64,000 bases of DNA from the NCBI RefSeq assembly GCF_027172205.1, contig NC_070602.1:58485520-58549519 (forward strand), written 5' to 3'. Each line of letters begins with the position of its first letter. The stretch's first letter is position 1. Both the position numbers and the translations under genes were made by a program. The notes beneath the pieces were generated by a model that saw only the letters and a program-made list of their open reading frames with translations, did no database searches and was not told where the DNA came from. Below, in pieces: positions 59,600 to 64,000 of the stretch. This DNA comes from Podarcis raffonei (lineage: Eukaryota > Chordata > Lepidosauria > Squamata > Lacertidae).

Positions 59600-60330
59600 T
59601 ACAGGCAACTAGATTATTCTTCACCATACAACTCTGTTAGCTGGCTTACTTAATGAGATTTACAGGTTGTTGTTTGTATTTTTTTTTTAAATTAGCATTA
59701 TGCTATAATTAACATCAACAAAAACCCTAATATATCATAACAGATTAAACACACACAATACTTAAATTCCAGAAGATAACCTATCATACCGCATGATGAT
59801 TCCCCAGTGATGGAAAGCATCGGGCATATAAGAGTTATATTATAATGCACCTTTCATATATCAAATGTGGCTAATAACACAGCTTAAAAACTACTATGAT
59901 AATAAACCCCAGATCAGAAAAAAAGAATCCACTTTATAAAAAAACAAAAAAACACATAACCAAAAGAACCTGACATTACTCAATCTTCTGAAATGTCTGC
60001 TGTTTTAACATTAGCACAAACTAGTTGCAAATCGCGAGACCCATTCAGAATAATGTCCAATGCATTTCAGCTTGCAGTAGAACTATGAGGCATTGTGAAC
60101 GAACATTAAAACCTGATCTAAACACGGTTAACTGAAGTATGAGGTATTGTGAAGCAGGAACCTTTTTTGGAATAGAGCAGTAAATCACATTAAGTAAAAA
60201 TTGATCACATAAAAAAAAAATCTACCAAAAAATGTCAATAATATAATTTTCTATGAGAAAATTTAAAACCTATAACATGGCAGTATATGACATTGTATAA
60301 CCAAAAAAAAAAAAAAAAAAGACCACAAAA

Positions 60331-60338
60331 TAGCAGCA
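60331..60338 (-). promoter_or_regulatory. CCND1: candidate miR-15/16 8-mer site
   Basis: A second TGCTGCTA on the transcript strand, in AU-rich context next to the A18 tract, favourable for seed pairing. Confidence 0.5.
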
Positions 60339-61352
60339 AAACACAATGACAAAGATACAGAAAAGCAATGTTAATTTTTCTTTTCAATTCATGCTGGGAA
60401 TTTATCCATAGCAGCTCAATAAAAAAAACGGGAGCGTCCGCTCCTTTTTTTTTCCTTTTTAAAACTTTTTTTTTTGTTTTTTACAATCAACACCTTAGCG
60501 GCAGTTTCTCACATACATTTTGCCATCACATTCTCCTCAAGCATCAACTTCAACAGCTATGTCCACGTCCCTTCAGCTACTTTCTACAATAATAATAAAA
60601 AAGATACATAGCCAAGATGTGCAAATTTTCTATTTGTAGCTAAATTAAAAAAAAAGGAGGGGAATTACACTGGATTAAGAACTTTTCTTTTCAAGTACAC
60701 CAATTCTACACTTTTAACTATGGTGCTTTCTCGTGGTTATTTTGGAAACAACTGGGTCGAATGTGGTACTATCTTGACATGTCCTCATTTCTTAGCAAGA
60801 TGAGTTAAAACTGCAACATCAAGGGCAGAAAGATCTTTTTGTTTTCTCAGAATCAAGGGGGTGATTTATTTTACAAATTATACTGGCCTTCTGAACATCC
60901 TCTGCAATAAATATTCTTTTAAGCCTTAACTATAAATTATATATTTTAGTGTTTAATAGCCTTCAGTTGTACAAGATCTAGAGACAATTCTCAAAATATG
61001 TGTCCTATAGGTAAACCTTTCAGGCCCCTAAATTTATATTTTTTTAAAAAAAATGAATTGGCACCAAAAGATTTCTAAACATCTCTTCTATTGAAAAGGT
61101 TAGGAAGATATCCTGGCAATTTTGTGAATGCAATTTCTCTGACTGGAACACAACCCTTCAGAAAAAAACAACAACCCCACCTTTCCTCACACCATAGTTA
61201 AATGCACTTGCTTTGCAATTCTGAGTTTGCACACAAGCACTTTATATATATATTTATATATTTATATATATAATTTCCAAACCATTCCATTTGAAGAAAA
61301 AAAAAATTCCCACACACAAAAAAAGAAAGTATTTCCTATACCTAATGAACTG

Positions 61353-61359
61353 AAAGTGC
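61353..61359 (-). promoter_or_regulatory. CCND1: candidate miR-17/20/106 7-mer site
   Basis: aaagtgc on +, GCACTTT on the transcript strand: a 7-mer-m8 match to the miR-17 family seed, a family known to target mammalian CCND1. Confidence 0.4.
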
Positions 61360-61937
61360 TTTGAAATGGAATGGTTTTAAAACAATAATAATAATAAAAA
61401 AGAAGATAAAACTGTGGATTCAACCTGGATATAATTAGGCTGTGTATCGTTTGGGTGAAAACCAGCACGTTTTTGTACACTACAAAAATAGGAAGGTTAC
61501 AAAAATATATTATATAGCTATTGGAACTTCTCTTTAATGTTGGAACAGAATGTCGGATCTTTTCCTGGCCATGCTAAGCTGGAACCCCTAGAAGCCTTAC
61601 ACACAGGTAATCCACAGGCACAGAAGATTAACATATAATAATGCTGATTGCTAACATATACTAACGTAAAGGTTACATTAAAACCATTTATAAGGTGAAG
61701 AGGATAAAAACCTAAGGGGATAAAATAAACATTTACAGATGAATTATAAAGTGACTAAATGCATAAGCAAGCAAGATACAGAAAAGCCTAGAACTGCATT
61801 AAAGCTATGCTTTTTAAAGGAAAAAAACACACACCCAAAACACATATAACCTATCTAAAAAAACACACCCTCTTCTACTTTAAAAATGGTTGGCTTTTTA
61901 ATATGCAAGAATCAAATCTAATACCTCCCCTGGAGAG

Positions 61938-61939
<2 letters not shown>

Positions 61940-61978
<39 letters not shown>
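61940..61978. repeat. (GT)n microsatellite in CCND1 3'UTR
   Basis: About 19 GT units on +, so (CA)n in the mRNA. Confidence 0.95.
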
Positions 61979-61980
<2 letters not shown>

Positions 61981-62351
61981 ATGCCTATTTTTACAACATA
62001 AAGACAAAAACACTTTAATATATAAAAAACTAATTGATTATTATTGTATAAAATCTTCTATTTTTGTAGCACAAACCCCTGGAGATCATGCAAATACTAT
62101 TTTTTTTTCTTTTTAAGACGGTTGAGAGTGAAGGGGGGGTTGTCTGTTAAGAGTCACAAAGGGTAGGAAGGAATAGCGAAGAAAAGAATGAATGACATTT
62201 TCCCTTCTGGTATAAAAAGTCCTGGAGAAAAGGTTTTCCTGGGTGGGGGGAGGGAGGGGCGGGGGGAGAAGATCCTGATTCCACTTCCTTCTCAGATGCC
62301 CTTTCGTTGTTTGCTGGTACTGCCAAGCAAACCCAACTGCAGAAGTCCTCC

Positions 62352-62507
62352 TTAAATATTCACATCTCTAACATCAGTGGGTGTGCAGGAAAGATCAGCT
62401 TCATCTTCAACAGTCTTTGTTTCTGAAGATATGTTGTGTTGCTGCGCCTGGCGTAGACTAGATTCAAGGAGGGATTCAATCTGTTCTTGGCAGGCTCGTA
62501 AACAATC
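62352..62507 (-). CDS. CCND1: cyclin D1, last coding exon (exon 5), partial gene
   Basis: Cyclin D1 activates CDK4/6 to phosphorylate RB in G1. This exon follows acceptor tctctttcgcag in phase 0. It encodes 51 residues starting [18 protein letters not shown], and its final block is [12 protein letters not shown]. The Thr equivalent to human T286, whose phosphorylation drives nuclear export and degradation, is present (CTPTD). The LLESSL motif is unchanged. The acidic Glu run of mammals is shortened to a few residues (VEDEAD), so the exon encodes 51 rather than 54 residues. The upstream exons lie beyond the window edge. Codons upstream of 62,507 in the same open frame are intron. Confidence 0.97.
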   Translation of the reverse strand, partial: DCLRACQEQIESLLESSLRQAQQHNISSETKTVEDEADLSCTPTDVRDVNI

Positions 62508-62800
62508 CTGCGAAAGAGAAGGGGAAAACTCTTTAGCAAAACAGAGAGAAGTGTGCACAGCCAAATAGCTTATCCCTAGAAAGCAAATAAACAAATGGAA
62601 AAGAGTAAGTCATAAATAAGCCATAATAATACAGAAGTGGCCACCACTGTGTTCTCCAACTCAAAAGCCCAATGCATGTGACGTAGATATGAAATTGGAG
62701 GTGGGAAGAAGAATCAGGAGAATGCCTGGTGACCCTGGCCCCTGATGTTCACACTTTGTTATTATTTCCTTTATTCCTTGTATCCTGCTTTTCTTCCCCA

Positions 62801-63117
62801 GGTAAAGGTAAAGGGACCCCTGACCATTAGGTCCAGTCATGGCAGACTCTGGGGTTGCGGTGCTCATCTTCTGGGTCATGTGGCCAGCATGACTAAGCCG
62901 CTTCTGGCGAACCAGAACAGCACACGGAAACGCTGTTTACCTTCCCGCTGGGGCAGTACCTATTTATCTACTTGCACTTCGTGCTTTCGAACTGCTAGGT
63001 TGGCAGGAGCAGGGACCAAGCAACGGGAGCTCAACCCATCATGGGGATTCGAACCGCCGACCCTTTGATCGGCAAGTCCTAGGCTCTGTGGTTTAACCCA
63101 CAGCGCCACCCGTGTCC
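62801..63117 (-). mobile_element. Sauria-like SINE
   Basis: Antisense copy, head to the right (B box read on + as ggattcgaaccgcc), tail ggtaaaggtaaaggg at the left. An internal stretch of about 35 bp of the body is missing between 'gtgctcatctt' and 'ctgggtcatgtgg'. No clear TSD. Confidence 0.88.
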
Positions 63118-63794
63118 CCAAAACAGCCAACAACTCAATTCACACAAAATATTGAAATAATGAATGCAGGTAGCAACTGTTTTGGGCGTGCCTGATATGT
63201 GTGCTGCTTTTGGTGTGGCGCAAGCCAGGTGATTCGCAGGGCCATGCAACACCAAAAGCCATGCATTTTTAAGCTCTGTGCTGCCCCACATAACAGCTGA
63301 CTGGTGCCGCACTGCAGCCGTGCCAGCCAGTTAAGAGATGTTAGGTGCCAAACTTGGCACCCAGATGTCTCCAATTCCTCGCAAAAGGCTGGTTGCCTGT
63401 TGAGGAATGCAATTTCTGCTTCTGCACATATAACTTCCAAGTCACCCAAGGCGGAAGACGCAAGTATCACCCAAGGCAGAGGGTGCAAGTGTTCATTTCA
63501 ATAGAAGGTCACCACTAATAGACCACTAAATGGTCCACAGCTATTATTCTCAACAGAAAAGCCAGTAAGCAAGCAGACCAGTGGAGCATCTTCTCTAGGT
63601 CTCCTTACAGGACAGAAGTATCATCAACAGCTATGAAGTAATCACTGGAAGATTCACCAGCTAGGTTTTGAGGCTTTGTCTTTCTTTCCGAGGGCGCTCT
63701 GATCTGGGCTTCTCCAGTCAGTTCAAAGGAAATAGCTCCTTTGCACTTACAACTGAATGAGTAAAGAAGCCTTCCTGTGGAGTAGGAGGCGGAA

Positions 63795-63905
63795 ATTCGT
63801 AGCCCTCCAGGCCACAGGGAACTGTTGGGACTCCAGTTCCCATCAGCCTCACCAGCATTGCTCATGGCTAGAGATGATGGGAATTATAGTCCAGCAATGT
63901 TTGAA
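63795..63905. mobile_element. degenerate palindromic hAT-type MITE
   Basis: The text 'agccctccaggcc', 'gactccagttcccatcag' and the inverted 'gatgatgggaattatagtcc' correspond to the arms of the 17,775/34,364 family. Old, no TSD. Confidence 0.5.
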
Positions 63906-64000
63906 GGACCACTCTCTCTCCCCCCTTCCCTCCTGTAGTGCACAACCCAGTCAATAAACAAATCTGAGAGCCTGAACTTTGAATCACTGTCCATATTTGC

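Larger units (their letters stand above)
59030..62351 (-). other. CCND1: CCND1 3'UTR
   Basis: About 3.3 kb, AT-rich and free of recent interspersed repeats, as is typical for the long cyclin D1 3'UTR. It carries many AU-rich stretches, an 18-A run (60,303-60,320), a GT microsatellite and predicted miRNA sites. The 3' end is placed below the signal at 59,043-59,048. Confidence 0.75.
62508..64000 (-). other. CCND1: CCND1 intron 4 (partial)
   Basis: No exon 4 sequence was found to the window end. Contains a SINE (62,801-63,117) and a degenerate palindromic MITE (63,795-63,905). Confidence 0.75.

Noticed and set aside
1-64000. CRISPR arrays, bacterial operons, integrated plasmid or phage modules
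   Set aside because: Intron-bearing vertebrate genes, LINE/SINE density and absence of spaced direct repeats show plain vertebrate chromosomal DNA.

Overview
This is a vertebrate nuclear window, most likely from a squamate reptile (lizard). Three host genes are recognisable by translation, in the conserved order FGF19 - LTO1 - CCND1. FGF19 and LTO1 lie on the + strand and CCND1 converges on them from the - strand, which is the amniote arrangement of this cluster in flipped orientation. The squamate call rests on the repeats: BovB (RTE) LINE tails, a Sauria-like tRNA-derived SINE in at least six copies, CR1, L2-like and L1 LINEs side by side, and many short TA-flanked and 8-bp-TSD DNA transposons. 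The species cannot be fixed from the sequence.

Layout. 1-22,900 is the FGF19 upstream flank: LINE, SINE and MITE fragments, plus a roughly 1-kb repeat-poor block (14.4-15.4 kb) with nuclear-receptor and AP-1 type motifs. 22,980-25,100 is GC-rich and holds the FGF19 promoter (TATA box, CCAAT boxes, two copies of a CTTATCGAT element), exon 1 and exon 2. FGF19 intron 2 is 6.3 kb and contains CR1, a TA-flanked MITE, a repeat-poor block and an L2-like LINE ending close to exon 3. Exon 3 and a roughly 2-kb 3'UTR follow to about 33.6 kb. 33.6-37.1 kb is intergenic with a hAT MITE, a SINE and a TA-MITE. 37.1-45.6 kb is LTO1: a CpG-rich promoter with CRE, NRF1 and E-box motifs, five coding exons and a 3'UTR. 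45.6-59.0 kb is the convergent intergenic region, with repeat-poor stretches, two hAT MITEs, two SINEs and a well-preserved 2.1-kb L1 tail with an exact 16-bp target duplication. 59.0-62.5 kb is the CCND1 3'UTR and last coding exon on the - strand, and the window ends inside CCND1 intron 4.

The three genes do not form a pathway. FGF19 is a secreted endocrine FGF, LTO1 is a cytosolic adaptor for Fe-S loading of ABCE1, and CCND1 is the G1 cyclin D1. Their linkage is ancient synteny. All three reading frames splice cleanly in phase, giving an FGF19 of 221 aa, an LTO1 of 140 aa and the last 51 aa of cyclin D1. No complete autonomous mobile element, tRNA or rRNA gene, or CRISPR array was found. 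I see no radically new system. The items most worth a second look are the paired loss of one disulfide in FGF19, candidate nuclear-receptor elements around FGF19, conserved-type miRNA sites in the CCND1 3'UTR, the variant C-terminal tripeptide of LTO1, and several clean transposition scars, including a BovB copy with a 5' inversion.
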